From Selaginella moellendorffii (lineage: Eukaryota > Streptophyta > Lycopodiopsida > Selaginellales > Selaginellaceae): DNA of 64,000 nucleotides. Shown here in pieces: positions 46,571 to 57,390 of this stretch (its first letter is position 1; the number at the start of each line of letters is the position of its first letter). The DNA lies in contig NW_003314361.1 in NCBI RefSeq assembly GCF_000143415.4, positions 256,653 to 320,652 of the forward strand, written 5' to 3'. The translations under genes were made by a program, and so were the position numbers. The notes under the pieces were generated by a model. That model made no database searches, was not told where the DNA came from, and saw only the letters and a list, made by a program, of their open reading frames with translations.

Positions 46571-48470
46571 ATTATGCTGTAACTAATCCATACCAAAGAT
46601 GAAGTCAAAAGCTTGACTCAGCACCACCTACAATGATTGCAATCCAAGTTCAAGATCACCCACACGCACAACTAAATCCGCCTCATCTCGTGCATATGTA
46701 TGTATATGGTTGTTGCCATAAAGAACAAAAATTGGCTCCGCCGTATGATGCAAATGTAAATGGCAACGTGTGGCAATAGATTAAGCAATAGAAGATAAAC
46801 TCAAACATGTATCAACTACCATGGGGAGAATAATAGGAGACCTCTTGTTATAAAAACAAGCTTGAAAAGTAAATACTAGATGAATTGGTGTTGAATGAAC
46901 CCCTTGATGATACTCTTGAAAGAAAGATAGAATCATTGATTTATTCGTGCAAAGTCCCTTTATTACTCGTATGACTCCTCGTTTCCCGGATACAGCTCAG
47001 TGTCCAAACCTTATACTGCAGCAGCACCAATAGGATGTTGTTGATGCCAAGGTCTCCATGCAGGAAATATAAGCCTCCAATTCCGAAAACGCCGACAACA
47101 CCGATAAGTGTGACCAACTTCATCACATACCCAACAGCGAACATCACAGCCATAACCACATCCTCGCCCTTGTCCTTGAACTCAAACAGTAATAGCATCA
47201 ACCTCCATTGGAATATGACCATCTCTCATAGGAAGTGGAGCTGAAGGGCATACAGCGAGAAGTGGAAAAGGCAATATTTTATAACGTTGTGCCAAGCAAA
47301 GGCATTGTTAAGGGTGGCTAGAGCAAATGCATGCAAAAGTCTTACAAGATCTTGATGAAGTCTTGGCCACAGCATTCCTAGCTTGATCCGCTTTAACATA
47401 TTTTACTCTGCATGAAGCAAGAAGCTTCGGAAACAAATGCCAAATTGCATCACCGACTCTGATAGCCCTTGACAAAAACAATGCAATTGTTGGAAGGCAT
47501 CATCACAATCATTGACATGTCTGAATGTGTGTTTGAAAACGTCTAGGAGAATACTCCAATCCCCACGAGTGGCTGCATTCAAACCATTATACCACTGTAG
47601 CACTATCCTTTGGAGATATGTGGGAAACTCACGCAAATGTCAAATATCATCCCAAGAATGATATGTGGCAATCACCATGAAGTGATCGAATCAATAGTAC
47701 ACATCATTCCCAAGATTCCCACAAAAGAATTTTAGCTAAACTTAAGGATTGGCACTAAAAGCAGAAGGAGTTGTACCACGTGCCATGAATATTGCCATCA
47801 ACTGAGTTTGGTTGTTCAATTGCAATAACATAGCCTTAAGCAATTGCACCAACTACTACTCTAGAGTCAAAGGAGAAGGAAACTATTGCTCTACCATGAA
47901 GATGAATGAAAAAGAAAGAGCAAAAGAAGAGAAATATAAAAAAACTAAAAGGAAAAGGAGATTTAAACAAAGTAAAAGTTATATCTAAACCAAAATCCCA
48001 ATACCAAGTTTTCTTGCATGAGCACATTGCCATTTATGCATAGTGCTAGTAACAAGTAATGACAAATGCCTTGAAAGGGTAAAATTATTATTTATATATT
48101 ACATTCGAAATATAAACAAAATGTTCACTAATGAAAAGTATCCCTCCATGCAAATAAGTCACAATCAATGCAAGAAACAAACTCCCACCCCAAGTTGCAT
48201 GATGTATGTGTGTGAAGAGGCTATATGCAGTATTAGCCCACGAGAAGACATTGTAACTCTCATTATATGGATGTAGGTAAACACGATAATCATGCCCAAA
48301 GTTCATTTTGGAATGTAAGACATGAAATTACATTTCACTACTGCTATATACACATATCCTCACTTTGTGTGTTGAAAGGAAAGAACAAAAAATAGGAAAT
48401 AGAAAAAACTAGATCTAATAAAAAATCTCAAATCCAAACACTCCTCGAGGATAATCAACAACTCCATTAA

Positions 48471-48647
48471 TGTGAATGCATAAAATATAGAAAGGGGAAT
48501 ATAGAAAATGTGTATATCAATTAGCCCAAAAACCCTAACTTATATATAAGAGCAAATAATCTGAATTAAAACCAATTTGACAGCTACCAAAATCCCACTA
48601 TGTTAATATTAGTATACGGCATCATAGCCATATACTTGGACCTCACA
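48471..48647 (-). repeat. A-type 5' LTR of the minus-strand chimera (177 bp)
   Basis: On the minus strand it begins TGTGAGGTCCAAG and ends GCATTCACA. It aligns along its whole length with the A-type LTR 55220-55394. Confidence 0.85.
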
Positions 48648-48978
48648 AGATGAAGTTACTTCTACTAATAAAAATAATGATTGATTTCTCAATTTAACAT
48701 AACCTCCCATTCTTCATAGTGCAATACAATTTTTTAATATAAATGAAAAAGCTTCAATAAGATCATTTCTAGTAGCTATAAGATTACAAGTTGTTCTTCT
48801 TGATACTACTAAAGCAACTCTCAGATTTAGAAAATATGTTCTGTACTTTATTCTCAATGGGTCATTAGCTCATTGATTTAACATATTATATGAAACATCA
48901 CAATATTCATTCAAGATTCAATGGTAGCACTTGAATAACACAAAGATTTAATAAAATATAAAAGCATAAATATTAAAG
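48648..48978. other. AT-rich spacer between two head-to-head gypsy elements
   Basis: 331 bp without coding potential, separating the 5' LTR of the minus-strand chimera from the 5' LTR of the element at 48979. Confidence 0.6.
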
Positions 48979-49054
48979 TGTGAGGGCCAAGTGTACGGCT
49001 ACAATACCATATACTAATATTAGCGTAGTGGGATTTTGGTAGCCGTCAGATTGG

Positions 49055-50697
49055 TGTGAGACACAAAATCCCTAGGCCCCAAAGTGGAGCCGGAAGGGTG
49101 CCATGTGGTAGTGGCTGAAGCGAAAGCCAAACGAGTGTAACACGTTTGGGCCAAAAGCTCCGACTTGAAAGGTCGAGAGCGGGAGTGAAACTCCTAACGA
49201 AGTGCTCGAGGAATGAGCACGAAGCGAGCAATAAGCGAGGCTCCAAAAAGGGACCCAAAAGGACCAACACATGACACATGGAAGTGTCCGAGATGGACCC
49301 AAGATGGACCCAAGATGGAGTCCGAGATAGACCCAAAATGGACCCGAGATGGAGTCTGAGATGGAGTCCGAGATGGACCCAAGATGGACCCAAGGTGGAG
49401 TCCGAGATGGAGTCCGAGATGGACCCCGAGATGGAGTCCGAGATGGACCCGAGGTGGAATCCGAGATGGACCTGAGGTGGAGTCCGAGATGGACCCGAGC
49501 TGGAGTCCGAGATGGACCTGAGGTGGAGTCCGAGATGGACCCAAGGTGGAGTCCGAGATGGACCTGAGGTGGAGTCCGAAGTCGAGACCGGGACCGAGAC
49601 CGGGACCGAGATCGAGACCGAGACCAAGACCGAGGCCAAGACCGAGGCCGAGACTGAGTCCGAATCCGAGTCCGAGTCCGAGTCCGAGTTCGAGTCTGAG
49701 AGGGTGAAAGCCCAAAGCGTTCGTCTCCCAGACCCTGGGAGGTTTGGTGAGGTCCAAAAGTATAGTAAGGGGGAGGACTGCAGTGGAGCCAGTTTGGCCA
49801 GGAAAGGCCAATTTGGCCCAAGAAGGCCGGACCCAGTGTTGGGTGATGAGCTGCCCACTGGGAAGTCCAAGACTAGAGTGAACACGGACCGACAAGCGGG
49901 GTAGCTTGGTGAAGTGTTCAAGAGCCGGCTCTAGTTCCCCCGGGAGATCGACTGACCGATGCTCCCAATCCAAGTGTGGGTGGCACTACCTACTTGGATA
50001 CTAGGCATGGCTCAACGGAACCTCGCTCTAAGCCCATGGCTAGAGCACCCAAAGGCGGAAGGTGGGGAGAGTACCCATGAGGCTTGCGTAAGGCCACGGT
50101 GTTCCGAAATGTTGTCCCAAAGGCCCAGATTGTGGAAAGGAAGAGGAGTAGGCCTCTAGTGTAGTGACCAATGACACAGTTGAGCGGTGAGGAAGTCCCC
50201 GAGGACCGTGGGACTTAGTGGTTGGGCCTGTAGGCCTTGATCTAGTGGTAGTGTTGGCAAACACGGCTAAGGATAGAAAGGGACTTGGTGGGGGACCAAA
50301 AAGGAGATATTGGGGAAGGCTATTCCCCATGTTTACGGGCACCCTAAGGATGCTAAGGAGTGGATCTGGGATAACCACTCATGGACGGATGGCCCAGTCT
50401 TGGAGAGACGGGATTGCAATGCAGGTGGTGTTGGACCACTGATGTGACTAAGGTGATTGGGCATGGCCTAGCGTAACGGGCTGGTATGTTGGTGGTGCCT
50501 TGGGGTGTCGGTTAGGGGACCGGACACGTGGAGCACTTGGACCAAGTGCAAAGGTTGAATGGCATGGATGTCATTCTCGAGGCTAGCAAGCCCCAAGTCC
50601 TGAGTGGGATTTATGGAGGTTGTGAATGAGACTCCTCCAAGCGGTCGGAAGTGCGGTTAAGTGACTAAGGTAATATGGAAAAATTTAGTCGCTTACA
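49055..50697 (+). mobile_element. Solo LTR (1643 bp) inserted in the 5' LTR of the gypsy element
   Basis: TGTGAGACAC...GTCGCTTACA with a 5-bp target duplication ATTGG (49050-49054 and 50698-50702). Removing it restores an A-type LTR of normal length. It carries a purine-rich minisatellite, the GGTGAAAGCCCAAAGCG core, and an end nearly identical to that of the solo LTR at 29118-30252. No internal domain or second LTR is present. Confidence 0.9.
49286..49701. repeat. Purine-rich minisatellite (GAGATGGACCC/GAGTCCGAG units)
   Basis: About 400 bp of 12-, 18- and 24-bp composite units (ATGGACCCGAGGTGGAGTCC-like), passing into shorter GAGACCGA and GAGTCCGA units. It gives long uninterrupted frames on both strands (up to 291 codons), all low complexity. 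Confidence 0.9.
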
Positions 50698-51009
50698 ATT
50701 GGTTTCAATCAAGACCACTCGCTCCTGTATATAAGCTAGGGTTTTTGGGCTAATTGATATGCACATTTCTGCATTCCCTTTCTATATTCCAAGCACTCAC
50801 ATTAATGGAGGTGAGGGGCACCTTTGATTGTCCCTGAGGAGTGCTTGAATTTGGGATTTTGGTTTATATCTAGCTTTTTCCATTTCCTTTCTTTTGTTCT
50901 TCCCTTTCAGGATTTTGGTTTAGATCTAGCTTTTTGCATTGTCTAGATCTCCCATTTCCTTCTCATTTTTTGTCGTTTCTCTTCTTTTGCTCTTTCTTCG
51001 TCCGTCTTC

Positions 51010-51903
51010 ATGGCAGATCAGCAATCTCCTCCTTTGACTCTCGAGCAGCAGTTGGTCCAATTGCTTGATGCTATGCGCTTGCAATTGAACAACCAAACTC
51101 AATTGATGGCGGCATTCACAGCACGTGGTCCAACTCCTCCTGCTCTTGGTGCCAATCCTCGCATTTGGCCGGAGTTCTTTCGTGGGAATCTTGGGGATGA
51201 TGTGTACCATTGGTTCGATCACTTCACGGTGATTGCCACATATCATTCTTGGGATGATGCTCAACGTTTGCGTGAGTTTCCCACTTATCTTTAAGGGACG
51301 GCGTTGCAGTGGTACAATGGATTGAGTGCGGCCACTCGTGGGGATTGGAGTGTTCTTCCAGACGTCTTCAAACGCACCTTCGGACATGCTGACGATTGTG
51401 GTGATGCCTTCCAACAATTGCATTGTCTTCCCCAAGGGCCATCTGAGTCAATGATGCAATTTGGCGTTCGTTTCCGAAGTCTTTTGCTTCGTGCGGTGCC
51501 CAATATGTCGGAGCGGATCTCGGCCTTGTGCATGCACTTGCTCTTGCCACCCTTGATGATGCTCTTCGTTTGGCACAACGTTATGAGACGTCACCTCTTC
51601 CACTTCTCGTTGCACATCCTTCCACTCCACTTCCTATGAGTGATGGTCCTGTTCCAATGGAGGTTGATGCTACTGCTACTCGAGTCCAAGGACAAGGGCG
51701 AGGACGTGGTCGTGGTCATGATGTTCGTTGCTGGGCGTGTGATGAAGTGGGTCATACTTATCGGCGTTCTCGGCGCTTTCCGGATTGGCGACCTCCATTT
51801 CCTGGGTGGAGACCTTGGCGTCAGCAACGTCCCGTTGGTGCTGTTGTGGTGGAAGGTTTGGACACTGAAGTGCATCCGAGAAACGAGGAGTCACGCGAGT
51901 AAC
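51010..51903 (+). pseudogene. Gag of the A-type gypsy element
   Basis: Starts at ATG 51010 (MADQQSPPLTLEQQL). The capsid-like region contains WPEFFRGNLGDDVYHWFDHF. A TAA at 51292-51294 replaces a Gln codon present in the related copy at about 36400, and the frame then continues through WYNGLSAATRGDWS. A zinc knuckle, CWACDEVGHTYRRS, lies near 51733, with Ser in place of the last Cys; that Cys is kept in the minus-strand copy (about 47110). Confidence 0.8.
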
Positions 51904-51928
51904 GGAGGGACCTTGCGCGAATAAATTA

Positions 51929-52290
51929 GTGACCCCTCCATCTTTCTTTCGAGAGTATCATCAAGGGGTTCACTTGGCACCGGTTCATCCAGTGTTTACT
52001 TTCCAAGCTCGTTTTTATAACAAGAGGTTTCCTATTATTCTCTCCGTGTTGGTTGATACAGGTTTGAGTTTATCTTCTATTGCTAGACCTATTGCCACAC
52101 ATTGTCATCTACACTTGCGTCGTGCGGCAGATCCAGTTTTCATTCTTTATGGCAACAGCCGTACACATGCATGTGCATGAGATGAGGCGGACCTGGTTGT
52201 GCGTGTGGGCAATCTCGAGCTTGAGTTGCAGTCGTTGCGGGTGGTGCCGAGTCAAGCTTTTGACCTCATTTTTGGTATAGATTGGTTGTA
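51929..52290 (+). pseudogene. Retroviral-type aspartic protease of the A-type element
   Basis: The active-site segment VLVDTGLSLSSIA is encoded at about 52048-52086, with DTG intact. A frame break follows at 52180, so the full domain is not translated in one frame. Confidence 0.7.
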
Positions 52291-52489
52291 GTACAATCAT
52301 GCCAAATGTGATTTTGAGGCTTCTCCCCCTTGTCTCATACTTCCTTATATTTCATCCATTCCTCTCACTTCCGTACCTCTTCGTCCCTCTACCTCTACCT
52401 CTGCTTCCATTACTTTTGTTCCCCCACTATTTCCTCCTATGTTTCCATCTTGTTTTGCTCTTCCCATTTTTAATCCCTTCGATGATCTT

Positions 52490-53227
52490 TGTGTTGCAGC
52501 TGTTAACCGGCTCATGAAGGAGTATTCTGATCTCTTTGAATTTGACCTATCGTCTGGGGCCAAGATTGCCACATGTCATCTGATTCCAACCGGGGATGCT
52601 CGTCCAATCAAGGTTCCTATTCGTCGTCGGTCACCCAAAGAGATCAAGATCTTAAGTGCAAACGTCAAAAAGAAGTCGTTAGTTCACCAAGCTAGATCTT
52701 GCTTCTGGGTACTGGCAAGTACCGATGGCCGAAGAAGATATTCCTAAAACTGTTTTTCGTACATCATTTGGGTTGTACGAGTTCTTGGTGATGCTGTTTG
52801 GTTTAAGCAATGCTCCAGCAACTTTCCAGCGGATGATGGACGAGGTTCTTTGTGATATGCCAGAGGTGACTACTGACTTCATTGATGATGTCTTGATTCA
52901 CTCGGAGGGGACGTAGGAGGAGCATGTTCATGATGTTTGTAAAGTGTTGGATCGGCTACGCGACGTTGGTTTAAAGCTGAAGCAGTCAAAGTGCGTGTTT
53001 GGGTCCAAGGATACAACTTATCTTGGGTACCGTATTTTTCGTGAGGGTTTGCAAGTTGATTCTGACAAACTTGTGGCTGTTCTAAAGTTCCTTAGTCCGA
53101 AGTGTGTGAATGATGTGCAGCGCTTCTTGGGCAAGGTGCAATATCTTGGTCATTTTGTGGATCATCTTTTTGATCGCACTCGACTGTTGCGAGCATTGCT
53201 AAAGTTATCAAAATCATCTTTCATCTA
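52490..53227 (+). pseudogene. Reverse transcriptase of the A-type element, internally deleted
   Basis: The N-terminal part ends near 52673, where about 200 bp present in the related copy (37701-37893) are missing; the lost part contains the palm motif around YRPLNEV. The C-terminal part has FGLSNAPATFQRMMD and the catalytic FIDDVLIHSEG box. Stops occur at 52914 and 53227. Confidence 0.85.
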
Positions 53228-53270
53228 GTCTCCGGATTGTGAGCAAGCATTCGGGGATCTCAAAGAGCTA

Positions 53271-54434
53271 TTGACGACTCCTCCGGTTTTGGCATATCCT
53301 GACTACATTCGACCTTTTATTTTGCGCGTGGATGCTTCTGACATTGGTCTTGGAGGTGTGTTGATGCAAGAGAGCTCAAGTGTGCCTAGTCAGTGCCATC
53401 CTATTGCGTATATAAGCCATACATTACAACCAGCAAAAATGAACTACTCCACAACAGAGAAGGAGTGTTTAGCAGCAGTTTGGGGTTCCGAGAAACTTCA
53501 TGCATATCTACATGGTTCTCGGATGTTACTTGAAGGTGATCATGCTGTTGTTACTTCATTATTGAAGCAGAAGAACCTGGTTGGTCGTACTGCTCGATGG
53601 GCTTTAAAGCTTCAGATATATGATTTTGATGTTGTTTATCGCCCAGGGAGTTCTATGGCTGATGTTGATGCCCTATCTCGAGCTCCTCTTCCTTCTCCAT
53701 TCTCTTCTCATGTTTCTGATGAGCCTATTGTTCCAGCCTCTGTGGATTTTCTAGACGAGGATTCTGTATTGTCGGCGGTTGCTGTACTTGACGTTCAATG
53801 TCCACAAGGTGCAGAGCAAGATCTACCTTCTCTTGATGAGGTTCATGAGGCTCAAAAGATTGAGTCATGGATTCGAAGGCTTCGAGATGGGTTTGAGAAT
53901 CCTGCATCACTTGCTAATGACTTGCTTTTCCGACATTTACATTCTCAATATCACCTTGAAGACGGCCTTCTTTATTTTGTGGGGACGGATCTTGATGATC
54001 ATTTACAGCTGGTGGTGCCTTCTATCTTTATTCCGCGGTTTCTCCATGCCTACCATGATTCCCCTGTTCTAGGTGGGCATATGGGACATCGTCGTGTAAC
54101 CGAGAAGTTGCACAGGTCTTTCTATTGGCCGGAGATGCGACGTGATATTATCCGGTATGTGCATAGCTGTGTTTGGTGCCAAGCTCGTAATACTCCCCCT
54201 TGGGCTGCGGAAGGACGATTGGAGTCAATTGCAGTTTCCCGTCCGTTTGAGTTGGTGGCGTTTGATCTTATGGGACCTTTTCCACGGTCAACTGCTGGTA
54301 ATGAGTATGTTATTATTGCTTCTGACTACTTGACTCGTTGGTTGGAAGTTGGTGCTTTTGCTAGCGCCTCTGCAACTGCTGTTGGATACTTCCTCCTCAA
54401 TCGAGTGGTGTTCCAACATTCTTGTCCAGAGTAG
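53271..54434 (+). pseudogene. RNase H and N-terminal integrase of the A-type element
   Basis: An open frame of 387 codons. RNase H starts near PFILRVDASDIGLGGVL and includes YSTTEKECLAAVW and ADVDALSRAP. Integrase follows, with an HHCC-type zinc region around YWPEMRRDIIRYVHSCVWCQ and the first catalytic Asp in AFDLMGPFP. The frame ends at a TAG that replaces a Gln codon just before the second catalytic Asp. Confidence 0.88.
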
Positions 54435-55187
54435 ATTCTTTTGGATAATGGTCCCGCATTTATGGCTGAGGCATTTCATGTTTTGACTTCTCGATTGGGG
54501 ATACGCCACACTTTCACAAGTGCTTATCATCCACAATCAGACGGTCTGGTGGAACGGCTCATTCGGACATTCAAGGGGATGATTGCAAAGTATGTGAACT
54601 TTCAGCATTCGGATTGGGATGGTTATTTGCCGTCTCTTCGGTATGCATATGTCACAGGGGTGCAGAGTTCTATTAGTGCTTCACCATATAAACTCTTATA
54701 TGGTCATGATCTAATATTACGAACGAAATTAGGTTTACCTTCACGATTGCCACGAGCTGCAGATGCTAGGTCATGGGATCAGTATTTGACGAGCATTCTT
54801 CCACTTGTCCGAGCGGAGTCTGCCGAACACTTAGGCTGCCTACAAGTGGGACAACAACGGCAGTACAACTCCCATCATCGTGCACCTGCGAAGTACAAAA
54901 TGGATGATTTGGTGTTAGTCTATTTTCCCCATCTTACGGTACATGGTTTATCTAAGGGGCTCCTTGCACAGTGGAAAGGACCATATCAGGTGTTACGGCA
55001 AGTTGGACTACAAGTTTATAAGGTTCGGCATAACGTCCAGCAAGCCGATCCTCCAAAGATTGTGCATATGCAGCGGTTGAAACGCTGTATACAAAGGGAT
55101 CAGGAGCAGTTAATACCACCTACAGATTCGCCAATGCCTCCTCCTAACGTTCCTCCAGGTCCCGGCCTGTCTACAAGAGAACCCTGA
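54435..55187 (+). pseudogene. C-terminal integrase of the A-type element
   Basis: Continues in the same frame after the single stop. It carries the second catalytic Asp in LDNGPAF, the Glu in DGLVERLIRTFKG, and the GPF/Y module LAQWKGPYQVLRQVG. The end is Pro-rich and has no chromodomain. Confidence 0.88.
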
Positions 55188-55219
55188 TAGTCTTCCATTA
55201 TTCCGAGAGAGGGGGATGA

Positions 55220-55394
55220 TGTGAGGGCCAAGTGTATGGCTACGATGCCGTATATTAATATTAGCATAGTGGGATTTTGGTAGCCGTCGGATTGGTTTCA
55301 ATCCGGACCATTCACTCATGTATATAAACTAAGGTTTTTGGGCTAATTGATATGCACATTTCTGTATTCCCTTTCCATATTCCAAGCACTCACA
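55220..55394 (+). repeat. A-type 3' LTR (175 bp)
   Basis: TGTGAGGGCCAAG...GCACTCACA. It matches 48979-49054 joined to 50703-50801, and the inverted 48471-48647. Confidence 0.9.
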
Positions 55395-56270
55395 AAAGCA
55401 ATTTTAAGTATCATATTTTATAAAACCTTATAAATTTACAAACTATTTAAATAGGATAACATAAGTATAAGTTGGTGTGACTATTAAGAATAGATTTTTA
55501 TTTCTAAATATTATTTATAATTATTTTTTAATACCTTATGTATGTTAAGATAATAGAAGTATTTAAAAATTATTAAATAGAAAATTTTAAAAATATTTTT
55601 TATTAACTTAAATTTATCTTTTACAAATGTAAGAAGATTAATAACTTAATATTATATAAGTATTATAATATAAGTCTTGTAGTTATTAGATTGCAATTTT
55701 AAGAATTTTATGGTAGTAATTACCTGATTACTTTTAGATAATCAAGAGTATAACCAAACATTTTCATACTTATATATGAATACATTCGTCTTCATAGCTA
55801 GTTTAAATGCTTTACTAATATTAATTTAAATTAACCATATAAAAGTAAGGTTTCTAAGACTCTGTAATTAAATGTTCATTACAATCATTTTTTTCTAATT
55901 TATGATTATTCTTATATAACTATTACACATGTCTTTTATTTTCCCTCTGAAATGTTCAAGAAAGAAGAGGAAAAGTACAAAACAACAAACAAAGTGATGG
56001 ATTTAGTAATGAGATTGTTTCTCTTCTGAACTTAATATTTGATTAGATTAGCTTTGTTTTTAGAATTGTTATTACATTTTTTAAATCTATAAAATTGTAT
56101 TGTAGTTTATAATTTTCTAACCAAGCATATAGGAGTGAATGTACCTGAATATACCTAGATATGCTTGGATATTTTAGTATATTCTATCATCTATTATAAA
56201 CATGTGTAGTATCTTAAATTTATAAATCCATTCATTTATATTAATAATATATTTATAAATATAAATATAG
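55395..56270. other. AT-rich spacer between the retrotransposon cluster and the segmental duplicate
   Basis: Highly AT-rich, with no coding frames or recognisable element. Confidence 0.6.
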
Positions 56271-56274
56271 GTGC

Positions 56275-57015
56275 GACTTCGTCCGGCTTTGCTCCTTCCA
56301 AGTTCATCTCGTGAAAGAAAGTGATGGCGAGCTTTGCATGGCCGTTGTGGGCGAGTGCTGTGAGCAAAGAGTTACAGGTTTTATCGACGTGCTCGCTTCC
56401 ATGGTAGGGAGAATCCATTGAAACGTTACACTTGGTCATGTTTATAAACATCTCTCTGGCTTCCTCAAGATACCCATTCTGGGCATATACGCTCACCATA
56501 GCTGCCCATGATACCACGTCCCTCTCCACGCTTTGATCAAACACTCTCTTTGCATGGCCAGCTTGGCCGCTTTGAGAGAAGCCCACCACCATTATTGTCC
56601 ACGAAACCACTTCTTTGTGCGGCATTCTCTCGAAGCGTATTCCAGCCTCTCGGATATGGGCGTTTGTGACGTATTCATTGAGCACGGTGTTCCACGATCG
56701 AGAACTCTGGTGTGGATGAGATCGAGCAAAGCCAGAGCTCGATCCATGCGGTCGCTGCTCGAGTATCCCGCGATCATGGTGTTCCACGAGACGGTGTCGT
56801 GCTTTGGCATCGAGCAAAACACCGCTTCGGCGAGATCGATCTGGTTGGAGCTCGAGTAAGCGACGAGCATGGAGTTCCAGGTGACAATCAGCCTGGACGA
56901 GATCTCCTGCTTCACAGAGAATTCGGATCATCGTGTTCCACGACTCGAGATCTCGCGCGGGCATCCTCCAAAACGTCGCGATAGCTTCTTCGAGACAGCC
57001 ACTCTGGACGAACGC
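56275..57015 (-). pseudogene. Truncated duplicate of the 872-residue PPR gene
   Basis: Matches 18648-19516 with more than 95% apparent identity. It lacks the 3' end of the gene (18292-18647), has an internal 125-bp gap (equivalent of about 19265-19389), one 1-bp frameshift near 56717, and stops at the equivalent of 19516, so the first half of the protein is missing. Frames up to 276 codons remain, but no complete PPR protein can be made. Confidence 0.9.
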
Positions 57016-57041
57016 GGCTGATGAGCGGACCTTCGACGTAA

Positions 57042-57122
57042 TGAGGCTAGCGCCGCCGCTGGTCATCTCGGATGCGGAGCTGGAGCAGTGCGTGGTGAGC
57101 TACATTTCTTCGCTGGAAAAAA
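57042..57122 (+). pseudogene. Terminal aminotransferase fragment upstream of CVNH copy 2
   Basis: Encodes [19 protein letters not shown] followed by SYISSLE. It equals the fragment at 21768-21847, but the original stop codon is lost by small changes (ends in LEKTS). Confidence 0.88.
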
Positions 57123-57327
57123 CAAGTTTGTCACATTCCAGAAGCTGGGATTAGAGCGAAATGAAGGATCAATCCATGGGAAGTCCGTGAGCTCTGAGTC
57201 GAGGAACACTACAACACGAACTCAAGTCGGAGGAACCCTTCTTGACTATGAATTTTGTGTAGTGGATGATCGCTTCGTCAAGGAAATTTGGGCCCACGAG
57301 AGCCGTGGCCGAGTTGGAGGTCCCGCG

Positions 57328-57333
57328 TATAAA
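57328..57333 (+). promoter_or_regulatory. TATA box of CVNH copy 2
   Basis: TATAAA 58 bp before the start codon, in a promoter nearly identical to that of copy 1; one base of the leader is missing (CCGCCTCCGC against CCGCTCTCCGC). Confidence 0.7.
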
Positions 57334-57390
57334 GTAGAAGCTCTCGCTTCTTCACATTACACATATTCTCTACGCTCTCCGCCTCCGCAA

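Larger units (their letters stand above)
43103..48647 (-). mobile_element. Chimeric Ty3/gypsy element, minus copy, with A-type 5' LTR and B-type 3' LTR
   Basis: Read on the minus strand: A-type LTR (48647-48471), leader with an extra ~355 bp (about 48010-48365), gag with a CCHC knuckle (about 47900-46940), protease region split by the Cassandra element, reverse transcriptase (about 45780-45060, FIDDV box at about 45215), then a direct fusion to the C-terminal end of the B-type integrase and chromodomain region (45050-44600), a 3' UTR and a B-type LTR (43987-43103). The fusion inside VVLKF removes the rest of reverse transcriptase, RNase H and most of integrase. It is inactive. The two LTRs belong to different families, which an ordinary retrotransposition cycle should not produce. 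Confidence 0.82.
48979..55394 (+). mobile_element. Ty3/gypsy LTR retrotransposon with both LTRs (A type)
   Basis: 5' LTR 48979-50801 (split by the solo LTR 49055-50697), leader, gag and pol, polypurine tract (about 55204-55218) and 3' LTR 55220-55394. Flanks share AAAG (48975-48978 and 55395-55398). Domain order is gag, protease, reverse transcriptase, RNase H, integrase, the Ty3/gypsy order, without a chromodomain. It is non-autonomous now: a stop in gag (51292), about 200 bp missing from reverse transcriptase near 52673, further stops at 52914 and 53227, and one in integrase (54432). The last TGTGAGG...CTCACA LTR is only 175 bp, short for this group. It is the best-preserved A element in the window and serves as the reference for the others. 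Confidence 0.88.

Noticed and set aside
49286-49701. A CRISPR-like array
   Set aside because: There are no regular unique spacers; units vary in length and are contiguous, and the context is a plant retrotransposon LTR.
49046-49973. Long open frames (up to 291 codons) rich in Ser, Asp, Arg or Leu/Gly across the minisatellite
   Set aside because: They arise because the repeat unit is a multiple of three and free of stops on both strands. They lie inside a solo LTR with clear ends and target duplication.
51010-55187. An active autonomous retrotransposon
   Set aside because: Stops in gag and integrase, several breaks, and about 200 bp missing from reverse transcriptase make it defective.
56236-57066. 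A functional 276-codon PPR gene
   Set aside because: It is a truncated, internally deleted and frameshifted duplicate of the PPR gene at 18292-20910.
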